A model generated the notes under the pieces. The model worked only from the letters and a program-made list of their open reading frames with translations. It was not told the DNA's origin and did not search any database. From assembly GCA_021396245.1 (NCBI GenBank), contig WNYE01000006.1, positions 248,001 to 312,000 on the forward strand: 64,000 nt of DNA, given 5' to 3'. The stretch is from Sporothrix humicola (Eukaryota > Ascomycota > Sordariomycetes > Ophiostomatales > Ophiostomataceae). Position 1 is the stretch's first letter. Each line of letters starts with the position of its first letter. Made by a program: the position numbers and the translations under genes. Below, one piece after another: positions 8,707 through 18,202 of the stretch.

Positions 8707-10884
8707 TTACCCCGAGATAGATGCCTCTTCTTGCGAGGCAGGCTCGCCTCCATCGACATCAACAGAGTGAGGCACACCATAGGCGTTGTGTGCCGCCATG
8801 TTGGGCCGCTTGGCGCTGTTCATGGCCTCTCTCAGAATGTTGTCCATGGGCCGGCCGCGGTCTCTGCTCGCGTCGGCCACGGTCCAGATGCGCTGATCCT
8901 GCTCCTCGATGCAGCGCTTGGCCAGAGCGGCGGCTGTCCGCCGGCTGATCCACATCTTTGCAGTATCGTTCCCTCCCTTAATGAGGTCGAAAACATAATG
9001 GAGTGCCTGATCTAGGGTCCCGCTAACAGTGTTGGCGTACACGGCCTGGTCGATCATCTCCATGTCCGGGCGGAAGTTGAAGGAGCGCATCTCGCGCACC
9101 AAGAAATTAAGGTGCAACGGGTCAGTACAGGCGCGGAAGAGAAGGCGGAAGGTGGCGCGGGTGGGCCCGTCGGGGCAGAGCTGGCGGATGTGGCGGTACA
9201 GGTCGAGGCCAGCTTCGGCCTCTGCGGTGTTCTCGGGTGGAGGAATATCTGCCTTTTTGGCCGCCCTAGCTGGCACCATGGCTGCGATGGCCTGCTGGTG
9301 ATGCCTCTGTGATGCCAGCATCGACTCGAGGACAACGTTAAAGGCAGCCACGGGCACGCTGCCGTACTGCCGCTTGAGGTCAAACAGCGTGGCAACGGCC
9401 GAGTCCAAGGTTGCCGCTGCTGCAGCCTGTGCCGCCCTCTGCTCGACGGGATTCCGAGGTGCTGTGGTTGGAGGCGCTGTCAGCCTCAGGAAAATAGCCC
9501 GCGTGGTGCCCTGGTCCGGCACGATGCCCGCATTGTTCATAATGCACAGCGCCTGCAGGGCCTTATCAATGGCGCCCGCCTGGGCATAACAGTCCAGCAT
9601 TGCTTCAAAGTGCGGCATGCTGAGCTTGGTGCCGCGCGCCGCCAGCATCAGCATGACGGCCGCGGCCAGGTTGGCGTCGCCGTGCTGGGCGGCCATGTTC
9701 AAGACGTCAAGCGCCATGGCGTCTGAGGGCGTCACTAGGCCGTTGCCGCCAGGCTTGACGACGCGGTTCCACACGTAGGTGAGGCCGCCAAAATGGCCGG
9801 CGCGGCAGCAGGCGTCCAACAAGAATGTCCAGACGTTGAGCGACAAAGTGTCGTCGTCTCTCAACAGTCTGTGGTTGACGATTTGGAGGGCGTCGTCTAG
9901 AAACCCTTCCTGGCCCAGAACGTAAATATAAATGTCGAGCAGCCACGAGGGCACAGCAGATGCGCCGGCCGTCGACGACGCCTCGGTCATCTCGTCCAAG
10001 AAGTTGAGGGCGCGCTCGTACTGACCGTCCCTCAGTAGACCGAGAGCGACGCTCTGTTTGCCGTCGGGCGCCAGGTCGACCCAGCGCTCCTTCATCTCGT
10101 TGAGGACAGCGTCCCGCAAAATATAATCTGGGTGGACCGCCAGGACAGAGAGAGCGGCATGGAACAGGCCCGAGGTGCCCTCGATCTTGCCCTCTCTGAG
10201 TGCCCGCAACATATCCTGGACAGCCTCGGCCGAACCGTTGACGTGGCAGTTTGCGCGCACCAAAGCTTCAAAGAGAGCAGCTGTCGGCGGCTCGTGTCGT
10301 TCCTCCACAAGATACTGGGCAAAGCTGTTGATGCGGTTGAAGTTTCCGGGCATGTCCTGCATCTGGCGGAGTGCTGCATATATCGATGCCGTCGAAGCCT
10401 GTGCAAGTTCGCGTGTATATGGTGGTCTGGACCGGAGTAATGTGACGACTGAAAGTTGCTGCTGCTGATCTCCTTCTAATGTGGCACCTGCTGGTAGTTC
10501 GCCGGCCCATCTTGAGTTATCTGTGGAGTTTGCAATCGTTCGTGGAGAGGGATTAATGTTTCCGGATCTCGAGACAAAGCCTAGACGGCCAACCCGTGCT
10601 GAAGCATCGCCATGAAGCTGTCGGGTCGTTGCCGGGCAGGAGGTTGTTGTTCGGTAGGAAGAAGATGTGATGTGGGCCGGTCTGGTTGCACCTGCTGTGC
10701 ATCCTGGCCTTGATGAACGTCCATACGCGCGGATACTTCGCTCTGGTCGTCCGTTGTGCACCGGCCGCCGTAATAATGGCCGTCCAGCGCCGCCGCCGTT
10801 GATAGCCCGGAGCAGTGCCGGAGTGTCAACGGCCGGACAAAGGCACCGCCAGAGGCCGTCGACGACAATCCGGGTGCCCGTCAT
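8707..10884 (-). CDS. Pentatricopeptide repeat (PPR) protein, probably mitochondrial
   Basis: The frame is open further upstream, but only through a GTG. The first in-frame ATG is at 10884, giving 725 residues starting MTGTRIVVDGLWRCL, an Arg-containing, acid-poor N-terminus fit for mitochondrial import. Helical-pair repeats run through the middle and C-terminal parts, for example FEALVRANCHVNG, YERALNFLDEM, LLDACCRAGHFGGLTYVWN and FEAMLDCYAQAGAIDKAL. PPR proteins of fungi bind mitochondrial RNAs and act in RNA stability or translation. The arrangement resembles Sordariomycete PPR proteins but I cannot name the orthologue. Residues 30-150 are low-complexity and probably disordered. Confidence 0.85.
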   Translation of the reverse strand: MTGTRIVVDGLWRCLCPAVDTPALLRAINGGGAGRPLLRRPVHNGRPERSIRAYGRSSRPGCTAGATRPAHITSSSYRTTTSCPATTRQLHGDASARVGRLGFVSRSGNINPSPRTIANSTDNSRWAGELPAGATLEGDQQQQLSVVTLLRSRPPYTRELAQASTASIYAALRQMQDMPGNFNRINSFAQYLVEERHEPPTAALFEALVRANCHVNGSAEAVQDMLRALREGKIEGTSGLFHAALSVLAVHPDYILRDAVLNEMKERWVDLAPDGKQSVALGLLRDGQYERALNFLDEMTEASSTAGASAVPSWLLDIYIYVLGQEGFLDDALQIVNHRLLRDDDTLSLNVWTFLLDACCRAGHFGGLTYVWNRVVKPGGNGLVTPSDAMALDVLNMAAQHGDANLAAAVMLMLAARGTKLSMPHFEAMLDCYAQAGAIDKALQALCIMNNAGIVPDQGTTRAIFLRLTAPPTTAPRNPVEQRAAQAAAAATLDSAVATLFDLKRQYGSVPVAAFNVVLESMLASQRHHQQAIAAMVPARAAKKADIPPPENTAEAEAGLDLYRHIRQLCPDGPTRATFRLLFRACTDPLHLNFLVREMRSFNFRPDMEMIDQAVYANTVSGTLDQALHYVFDLIKGGNDTAKMWISRRTAAALAKRCIEEQDQRIWTVADASRDRGRPMDNILREAMNSAKRPNMAAHNAYGVPHSVDVDGGEPASQEEASISG

Positions 10885-11641
10885 GTGTGTCGAATGAAGA
10901 GGCGGAGTTGCGGCCTCGTTTCCATGCGAAAGACGGGGTGGATTGGTTGTCGCTGAGGAGGTTGTCGTCGGACCGTTGTGGTGGATTGTTGACAGGACGT
11001 TGAACTTGAAATTTCCTACCCCCAAAACTCGAACTTTTTTGGTGCCATTTGCGGGTAGCTCCGCCTGTATCGCATAGCTCTGTTGCCCACACAAACCCCT
11101 GTAACACCAATTGGAGGTCACGTGCACACCACCGTCGGCGTGAGAACGACGACGTCTTTCGCAAAGAGCATTGCAACAAATAATTCTACGAAATACAACA
11201 CATATTTGGAAGTAAAGAGCGGTTATTGTTTTTTGTTTTGTTTTTGTATAGCCTCTCTATTTGGGAGAAGACTGCGCCGCTAAATGGCAACTCTGGATAT
11301 GACTTCTCAAATCCTCTCAAAGCATCGTTGTTAAGTATGCTTTCCGTCCCCTTCTCTCTTTTTTGGTATGTTCAAAAAATAATTGTTCGGCCTGTCCTCT
11401 TCCGCTGTGACAGGCCGTAAATATAACTCAAAAATCAAAATGGGTTGCCGTGCTGTTCTCGAAAGGCAGGACACAGCGTGAGTCGAGCCAAATGGTCGTC
11501 CCAGATATTGCCATGTGGCAACCGATGGTAGACCGTTGTTCGTCATTTCTTTTGTGGATCGGTCCTTCTCTTTCCGGCTCCGTACATTGTTGGCCGTCAA
11601 TCATCCGCTCAGCCGCTTAATCTCTCAACCGCCGTCATCGC
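10885..11641. other. Intergenic between PPR gene and LSM4
   Basis: The first 240 bases remain open in the PPR frame but contain no ATG. The rest is AT-rich (about 11160-11440) and holds the PPR promoter and the LSM4 3' flank. No other gene seen. Confidence 0.5.
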
Positions 11642-12239
11642 TCAATCGCCCCGTCCACGGCCACGGCCGCCGCGCGAACCGCCGCGACCGCGATCACCCC
11701 GGCCGCGTCCGCCCTGGCCGTCGCCGCGGCCTCCGCTGTTGTTGTGGTTGCCGCCACGGCCGCCGCCGCGGAAGTTGGACTGGTAGTGGTGCTGGTGCTG
11801 TTGTTGTTGCTGCTGTTGCTGTTCCTTGACAGTGTCGATGATTTCGTCGGGCACGCGGAGGTACTTAATCTGGGGGTGTTAGTGCATGTAGGTGGGCAGC
11901 TAATATCAACCAAGGGGGTGGACATACATTGTTGCCTTTTACGTAGACCTCGGGAATGCGCATGAAGCTGTCGCCGTCCTAAACGATGTTAGAGTGAGCA
12001 CGGCGTAGGGCTGTTTGGAACTCGCGTGGGGAGACGTACTGCATTCGTCTGGACGACCTCCTTGAGGGTCAGGTTCATCCAGGTATCGCACTGCACTAGG
12101 TGGCCGTTGAGAGTCTCGCCGTTCTTGAGCTCGACGAGCATCGGATGGCCCTGCGCGGCGCTGAGAAGGCCGAGGGGTAGCTGTGTTGTTAGCAAATGCG
12201 AGAGGCAGAAAAAATTGAAGAGTCGGACAGACGCACCAT
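11642..12239 (-). CDS. LSM4: U6 snRNA-associated Sm-like protein Lsm4
   Basis: Lsm4 is a subunit of the Lsm2-8 (U6 snRNA) and Lsm1-7 (mRNA decay) rings. Four exons: 12239-12237 (only the ATG), 12180-12040, 11978-11928 and 11869-11642. Introns have GTGCGT, GTACGT and GTATGT donors, and the first has branch site TGCTAAC. The product is about 140 residues, MLPLGLLSAAQGHPMLVELK onwards. The Sm1 region runs to LKEVVQT and the Sm2 region is PEVYVKGNNIKYLRVPDEI. The tail has a Gln run, then Arg-Gly-Gly repeats, as in Lsm4 of other eukaryotes, where it helps P-body assembly. Exon 2 has no in-frame ATG, so the spliced one-codon first exon is needed. Confidence 0.93.
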
Positions 12240-12907
12240 GGTTCCAAGAAGCCTTTCGAGAGGCGTTCGTTGGGGAAAGGAGTGGGAGGGTGTCGTAAGG
12301 AGTGTGGTTAAGGTGTGTTTCGCGAAAGGAAAGAGAAAGAACGAGGCAAGAGTCAAATTCGCGACAGCCATTGCCAGAGCAAGGGCGGGCGAGAATGCTG
12401 GCGGCAGGCTTTAGGCGGCCTGAGAGCGCGCAAAAGTGTGGCGCTGACAGCCTTGTAAAAAATTGTGGCTTTAGTGTGGTTGTGGGGGTATTACGTCGCT
12501 AGAGCGGTGACGAGGTCACTGTGAGTTCAGACGGGCTCCTCACCGAAATTCAAGGTATGAAATAACCTGAATGAACACGACGGTTTCATTTCTGTGCTTT
12601 TTACATTCTCTTTATTTAAAAATTGTTCTTGATTGAAGACGACAAAGCCGCGCAACGTGGAAATCCAAACCGGTAGTACAAAAGGTTGCATGAATAAATA
12701 CATGGGACTCTGCAAGGCGGTAAAGCAACGGAGAATAAAATATCATGAAAACAACAAGACAAACAGTATATATCAATGAAAAAAAATAAGACAAAAAACA
12801 GGCCGATTTGGCCGTCCACCCCATTCTGTTCCTTCCTTCCTTCCACCTCCCACTTTCAAACGGGTACAAGTCGCAGGATATCATCATCTAGTCGGGCTTG
12901 CATCGAC
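12240..12907. other. Intergenic between LSM4 and the BAR-protein gene
   Basis: LSM4 promoter and leader on the left, 3' flank of the BAR-protein gene on the right. Bases 12827-12843 hold a short TTCC tandem run. No gene seen. Confidence 0.5.
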
Positions 12908-14085
12908 TCACGAAGAGGCGTTCTCGCGGCTCTTCCGGTAGTTGGCCTCCTGCTCGACCTGCAGGCCGTCGATAACAGGTGCCAGCTCGCTCAGGATCTC
13001 GTACGACTTCTTGTAGTACTCCATCTGGGCGTTGATGAGCTCCGACAGATTGCGCAGCGGCTCGGGCGTGTCAAGCACGTTCTTCATGACACCAAAGGCC
13101 TCCTCAGTCTGCGTCACAAACTCGTCTTCGGCCTTTTCAATCTCCTCCTGCGCCTCGGGGCTGAGCTCGGCCTCGTCGTGCTGCTGGCCGGCAGCAGCGC
13201 CGCCGGGCAGCTTCCAGGTGTTGCCCTTGACGCGGGCCTTGACGGCGTCGAGCGACAGACGCGACTTCTCGACGTTTTTGCGGGCGCGCGTGGCAAACTG
13301 CAGGTTGGTGTTGAGCGTCGTGTTCCAGCCGGCCAGGAACTGGCTCTGGATCTGGGCGTCCTGGGCCAGGCGGGCCTCGCCGACGCGCTCCATGGCGAGC
13401 GCATACTTTTCGAGGGCCGTGGCCAGCGGGTCCTCGCCGGCGCCCGTGTGCTGCTGGTGCAGGGTCTGGGAGCCCGAGAGCGAGGCGCGGGCAATGGCGT
13501 GCGAGAACGTCTTGGGCTGGGGCTTGGCCGAGGGCGGGGCGGTCAGGGCGGCCTGGGCTTCGGCGGGCGACGAGGCGGACGAGAGCAGGGTGACCTTTTC
13601 GGAGACGGTGCGGCCGAGATCGCTGAAGGTCTCCTTGATGTTGGGCGGGTAGTCGTAGGGCTCGTGGGCGTACTGCGACGTCACGGCCAGCATCTTCTGG
13701 TGGACCTGCTTGAGGGCATCGACGCGCTTCTCGAGGTCGATGTAGTCAGGGGGGAGCTGGGTCTGTGCGAAGAGAAGAGATCTAGGTTAGCTGGTGTTTG
13801 TTGACACAGAGAAGAGCGCATCCTGGAAACGCACCTTGTCCTCGACCTGGCCAAGCTGCTCCTTGGTGTACTGGAAGGTGCGCGAGGCAAAGGGGGTGAT
13901 GGTGGCCCCGATGTTGCTGCAAGAGGTGTTATGTTAGCATGGCGTTCGAAATAGATGGACGGGCGACACACGGGAAGTGTCGCAAGCTTCCATCGCGGGA
14001 AGAAACGGTCACAAGCTGATCTTCTAGAAACGAGGGGTCGCTGGAAGACGTACGAGAAGCTCTTGCCGATGTTCTTGAAATCCAT
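12908..14085 (-). CDS. GVP36: BAR-domain protein, Gvp36 family
   Basis: Three exons, 14085-14054, 13916-13835 and 13762-12908, give 322 residues starting MDFKNIGKSFSNIG. Introns use GTACGT and GTGCGT donors. The protein is rich in long charged helices (RVDALKQVHQKML, ALEKYALAMERVGEARL, EIEKAEDEFVTQTEEAF, EYYKKSYEILSELAPVI), matching the fungal BAR_2 family (PF10455). Yeast Gvp36 is a Golgi-vesicle BAR protein that bends membranes in endocytosis and vacuole biogenesis. Residues about 105-135 are a low-complexity Ala/Ser/Pro insert. The family call is firm; one-to-one orthology to GVP36 is likely but not proven. Confidence 0.88.
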
Positions 14086-15231
14086 GGCTGCGGTATTTGC
14101 GGGATGGTGGATGTAGAGGTAGTGAAGGTATTCGATTCGAGATGGCGATGCGAGGCGTGCAAAAGACTGGTCTCGTGTGGATACTGGGATGGTGAAAGGA
14201 GGAAAAGAGAGAGGATGGATCAGAATCAGAAGCAAACACGATGGTGTGCGAATAATTCGTATTTGGGCAGGTGTCTCTTTCAGTCTTCAGCTGGGGGAGC
14301 TCTTTGCTCTTTTGCTGCAGTGCACGGAGGTCCTGTAATTACTCCTGACTTGCCCTGCAGAATGGCCCACAGTGGTATTCGTCGTTCTGGGCGTAGCTGG
14401 TTGTCAGGGAAGCCGGCAGGACGATCCTATCAGTGAGCGCCCAGGTCCGAGACTTCAAGATAGGGGGGCCAGGCAGGGGCATGGTTGCACCTAATGGCAC
14501 CCTATTGGGACTAGGCTGCAGCCAGAGGTGTGCCAGCGCCGTCATGCAAGACACTGACGCACTGTGCACAAAGATAGCTCCGGCACGTGACCACCCCACC
14601 AAGATCTTTTACAAGAGACAATTTTACTACGACCTGTCGATGTCAACGTTGGACGGTTGCAGATATTTTGAGACATCTATACTAATTCAAAACACGTCAC
14701 TTTTTTCCTGTTTTTTTTCATAAATATTATTTCCTTAATATTCAGCAGTATTTAGTCCCTACCAATCTGTCCGCAAACCGGACTGTTGTAGAGAACCACA
14801 GTCGCTCTGACCAATCACAGCACAGCGTTGCCAATTCTCTAGCACGGCTTTTGCTTGCGTTGTCCCTTTTGCCCCGCCAAGTTTGACGTGGGATAACGGG
14901 CTGGGCCACCGGTGGTGGTAGTGGCAGGAACGACCGACTCAATGGCGGCTGCCGGAAAAAAAAGAAAAAAGAAACTAGAGAGAGAAATTTAAATAAGTGG
15001 TCGACAGTCGTAGCGTAATGCCCAAAGAAGGCAAAAATGGCAAGAGTAAAAAGTAAAAACTGGCAGGCACGAACGGCATGCTATGACTCGAACCTGCCCC
15101 GTAGACCCGTATTAAACTATTCCGTGTTCTCCCTTCCCAATCGAGAGAGACGACATCTGGTGATCCCCTCACTTTCGACTTTTTAGCCTTCTTCTTCTTT
15201 TTCTCCAGTAAACACCAGAACCCCTCACAAC
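14086..15231. promoter_or_regulatory. Divergent promoter region, BAR-protein gene and HIS4
   Basis: No coding gene. HIS4-side elements seen by eye: CCAAT in CCAATCACAG (about 14810), a TGACGTGG (about 14884), a near-match CGACTCA (about 14935), and TGACTC at 15084-15089. A polypyrimidine stretch (CTTCTTCTTCTTTTTCTCC) precedes the HIS4 ATG. Confidence 0.5.
15084..15089 (+). promoter_or_regulatory. Putative CPC-1/Gcn4 site (TGACTC) of HIS4
   Basis: TGACTC lies 143 bases upstream of the HIS4 ATG. Gcn4 and its filamentous-fungal counterpart CPC-1 bind TGACTCA-type sites to induce amino-acid synthesis genes. The seventh base is G, so it is an imperfect full site. Confidence 0.5.
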
Positions 15232-17871
15232 ATGGAGTCCACACTGCCATTGCCCTTCGTGGTGAGCGTCCCGGCCACGCTTGAGAGCGTCAGCGAAGGT
15301 CTCACGCCAGCCGAGATCGCTGTGCTCGGCACCATCTTCATCGAGGCGACCCCCGCCAACGTTTCGGATCTCCAAGCGCTTTTGACGGCCCGCGGCGCCG
15401 ACCTCGTGCCCTTTGTTGACGGCACTGCCCTGACATTTCCCGACGATGTTGTCTCTCTGCTGAACCTCGGCGCCCGCCGCGTCTTTGTCTCGCCCACCCA
15501 GCTTGCCGAACTTGCTCCGACGTACGGCGTCCGTGTCGCAGCCGCCGTTTCGGCTACCGACGCCAATGCTGCTGCCCTTGCCAGCTCGACAACGGCCGAG
15601 CAGGGTGGCCTGTTGGTGAAGGACCTCGACGTGGCTGCCGCCGAGAGCAGCGCCTTTATCGAGGCCGCCGCCGCCACCAAAACGAACCCGTTCCTTTTCG
15701 TGCAGCCTGCACCTTCTTCTGTCGCCAGTGCCACGGCTCTGGCTACCTTTGCCGAGTCGGCCACCCGCATCCACGCCATTCCGATCCTTCCCTCGACAGC
15801 CCTGACCACTGCCCAGGTCGGCAGCGAAGAGAACAACAAGGTGTCGGTTTCTGGTCTTTTGGAGGCTGCATGGCAGTCGGACCGTCCAGACAAGCTCGTG
15901 ACGACCGTTGTCACGGACCAGTCGGGCGCCGCTCTGGGCCTGGTGTACAGCAGCGCCGCCAGCGTTGCCGAGGCGCTGCGCACGCAGACGGGCGTCTACC
16001 AGAGCCGCAAGCGCGGCCTGTGGTACAAGGGCGCCACGTCGGGCGACACGCAGACGCTGCTGCGCATTGGCCTGGACTGCGACCGCGATGCGCTGCACTT
16101 TGTCGTGCGCCAGGAGGGCCGCCGGTTCTGCCACCTGGACCAGTTTGGCTGCTTCGGTGACCTGCAAGGCGTTGCTCGCCTTGACCAGACACTGCGCGCG
16201 CGCAAGGCGTCGGCCCCTGCTGGCTCGTACACGGCCCGTCTGTTCTCGGACGAGAAGCTGCTGCGCGCCAAGATTATGGAGGAGGCCGAGGAGCTGTGCG
16301 ACGCCAAGACGCCCCAGGAAGTCGCCTTTGAGGCGGCCGACCTGATCTACTTTGCGCTCGTCAAGGCAACGTCGGCCGGTGTCAGCCTTGCCGACATTGA
16401 GCGCAACCTGGACGCCAAGGGCCTCAAGGTCCAGCGCCGCCCGGGCAACGCCAAGCCGAAGTGGGAGGAGAAGGTTGCTGAGAAGGCTGCCCCTGCACCG
16501 GCACCGGCTCCTGCAGCAGCTCCTGTTGTTGCTCCCAAGCCCGAGGGCCGCATCACGATGAAGCGCATTGACGCTACCAAGGTGTCGGCCGCCGACATTG
16601 ACGAGGCCCTGCGCCGCCCGTCGCAAAAGTCGTCCGAGACCATTATGAAGATTGTCACGCCCATCATCGACGACGTCCGCACCAACGGCGACAAGGCCCT
16701 ACTGTCGTACACGCACAAGTTTGAAAAGGCCACGTCGCTGACGTCGCCCGTCCTCAAGGCGCCCTTCCCGGCCGAGCTCATGCAGCTGTCCGACGAGACC
16801 CGCGCCGCCATCGACCTGTCCTTCAACAACATCCGCACCTTCCACGCCGCCCAAAAGGAGGAGAAGCCCCTGTCGGTCGAGACCATGCCTGGCGTCGTCT
16901 GCAGCCGCTTCTCGCGGCCCATTGCGCGCGTCGGTCTCTATGTGCCCGGCGGTACTGCTGTGCTGCCTAGCACGGCGCTAATGCTGGGTGTGCCGGCCAT
17001 GGTGGCTGGCTGCAGCACGATTGTCCTGGCCAGCCCGCCGCGAGCCGACGGCACGATCACGCCCGAGATTGTGTATGTGGCCCACAAGGTCGGCGCCGAG
17101 AGCATTGTGCTGGCCGGTGGCGCGCAGGCCGTTGCCGCCATGGCCTACGGCACGGAGAGCGTGCCCAAGGTCGACAAGATTCTAGGCCCCGGCAACCAGT
17201 TTGTCACGGCGGCCAAGATGCTTGTCAGCAACGACACCAACGCCGGTGTCGGCATCGACATGCCGGCCGGTCCTTCGGAAGTGCTGGTTGTCGCCGACGC
17301 CGAGGCCAACCCGGCGTTTGTTGCTTCGGACCTGCTGTCGCAGGCTGAGCACGGCGTCGACAGCCAGGTCGTCTTGCTGGCCGTTGATTTGAGCGAAGAA
17401 AAGCTGCAGGCGATCGAGGACGAGGTGCACAACCAGGCCATGGCGCTGCCGCGCGTCGATATTGTGCGCGGCTCGATTGCGCACTCGGTCACCGTCCAGG
17501 TGCCCAACCTGGACGTCGCCATGCAGGTCAGCAACTCGTACGCGCCCGAGCACTTGATCCTACAGGTCAAGGACGCCGCCGCACTGGTCCCGCAGGTGTT
17601 CAACGCCGGCAGTGTCTTTGTGGGCGCGTGGACGCCCGAGAGCGTGGGCGACTACTCGGCGGGCGTGAACCACTCGCTGCCGACGTACGGTTTTGCCAAG
17701 CAGTACTCAGGTGTGAACCTGGCGTCGTTCGTCAAGCACATTACGAGCTCGAACCTGACGGCCGAGGGCCTGCGGAATGTGGGCGGTGCGGTGATGCAGC
17801 TGGCCAAGGTGGAGGAGCTGGAGGCTCACCGTCGGGCCGTCAGCATCCGTCTGGCTTCTCTGGAGAAGTAG
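15232..17871 (+). CDS. HIS4: Trifunctional histidine biosynthesis protein His4
   Basis: This single-exon frame of 879 residues carries three activities of histidine synthesis. Phosphoribosyl-AMP cyclohydrolase is at about residues 245-312 (TGVYQSRKRGLWYKG, FCHLDQFGCFG). Phosphoribosyl-ATP pyrophosphohydrolase is at about 318-402 (KIMEEAEELCDA, EAADLIYFALV). Histidinol dehydrogenase runs from about 443 to the end. In the dehydrogenase, LLSQAEHG supplies the zinc ligands Gln704 and His707, APEHL holds the catalytic Glu773-His774, and NHSLPTYG holds His814. An Ala/Pro linker (about 420-437) separates the second and third parts. It corresponds to yeast HIS4 and Neurospora his-3. The N-terminal 240 residues are the divergent fungal His4 extension. 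Confidence 0.98.
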   Translation: MESTLPLPFVVSVPATLESVSEGLTPAEIAVLGTIFIEATPANVSDLQALLTARGADLVPFVDGTALTFPDDVVSLLNLGARRVFVSPTQLAELAPTYGVRVAAAVSATDANAAALASSTTAEQGGLLVKDLDVAAAESSAFIEAAAATKTNPFLFVQPAPSSVASATALATFAESATRIHAIPILPSTALTTAQVGSEENNKVSVSGLLEAAWQSDRPDKLVTTVVTDQSGAALGLVYSSAASVAEALRTQTGVYQSRKRGLWYKGATSGDTQTLLRIGLDCDRDALHFVVRQEGRRFCHLDQFGCFGDLQGVARLDQTLRARKASAPAGSYTARLFSDEKLLRAKIMEEAEELCDAKTPQEVAFEAADLIYFALVKATSAGVSLADIERNLDAKGLKVQRRPGNAKPKWEEKVAEKAAPAPAPAPAAAPVVAPKPEGRITMKRIDATKVSAADIDEALRRPSQKSSETIMKIVTPIIDDVRTNGDKALLSYTHKFEKATSLTSPVLKAPFPAELMQLSDETRAAIDLSFNNIRTFHAAQKEEKPLSVETMPGVVCSRFSRPIARVGLYVPGGTAVLPSTALMLGVPAMVAGCSTIVLASPPRADGTITPEIVYVAHKVGAESIVLAGGAQAVAAMAYGTESVPKVDKILGPGNQFVTAAKMLVSNDTNAGVGIDMPAGPSEVLVVADAEANPAFVASDLLSQAEHGVDSQVVLLAVDLSEEKLQAIEDEVHNQAMALPRVDIVRGSIAHSVTVQVPNLDVAMQVSNSYAPEHLILQVKDAAALVPQVFNAGSVFVGAWTPESVGDYSAGVNHSLPTYGFAKQYSGVNLASFVKHITSSNLTAEGLRNVGGAVMQLAKVEELEAHRRAVSIRLASLEK

Positions 17872-18202
17872 GAGACGGATTAGCAAGAGTTAGTGAACAT
17901 TTTATGAGGGACATTTGGGTTCTGGAAAGAAATAGATATGGTGTTTTTGTTTTATAGTACAATCATTATTTGTGAGCGGAGCTAGAGAAAACAAACAAAT
18001 ATGAACATTCTGACATGAATATGATTGTCACAATTATTTTCACGTTTGTTGTAAGTTAATTAATTTTAATAATCGTCGTGAATAAGTCGTAATTCATAAA
18101 TCCTTCAAAAATGACCGGAACTCCTCGAGTGAACAAAAGAAATCAACGCCAGCTAGATGCGTGTGAATACGAGACGAGAAAGAATAGACTAGCAAAGTAA
18201 CC
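17872..18202. other. Convergent 3' intergenic region, HIS4 and WLM protease
   Basis: About 330 bases, AT-rich, including TTAATTAATTTTAATAAT near 18055-18075. It probably carries both poly(A) signals. No gene seen. Confidence 0.55.

Noticed and set aside
12776..13804. 342-codon + strand frame across the BAR-protein gene
   Set aside because: Antisense to the BAR exons; no motif.
15066..15110. Possible minus-strand tRNA T-arm (GACTCGAACC) upstream of HIS4
   Set aside because: The flanking bases do not pair as a T-stem and no acceptor stem or D-arm fits; the TGACTC is better explained as a regulatory site.
15169..16626. 485-codon minus frame across HIS4
   Set aside because: Antisense shadow; HIS4 on the + strand is unambiguous.
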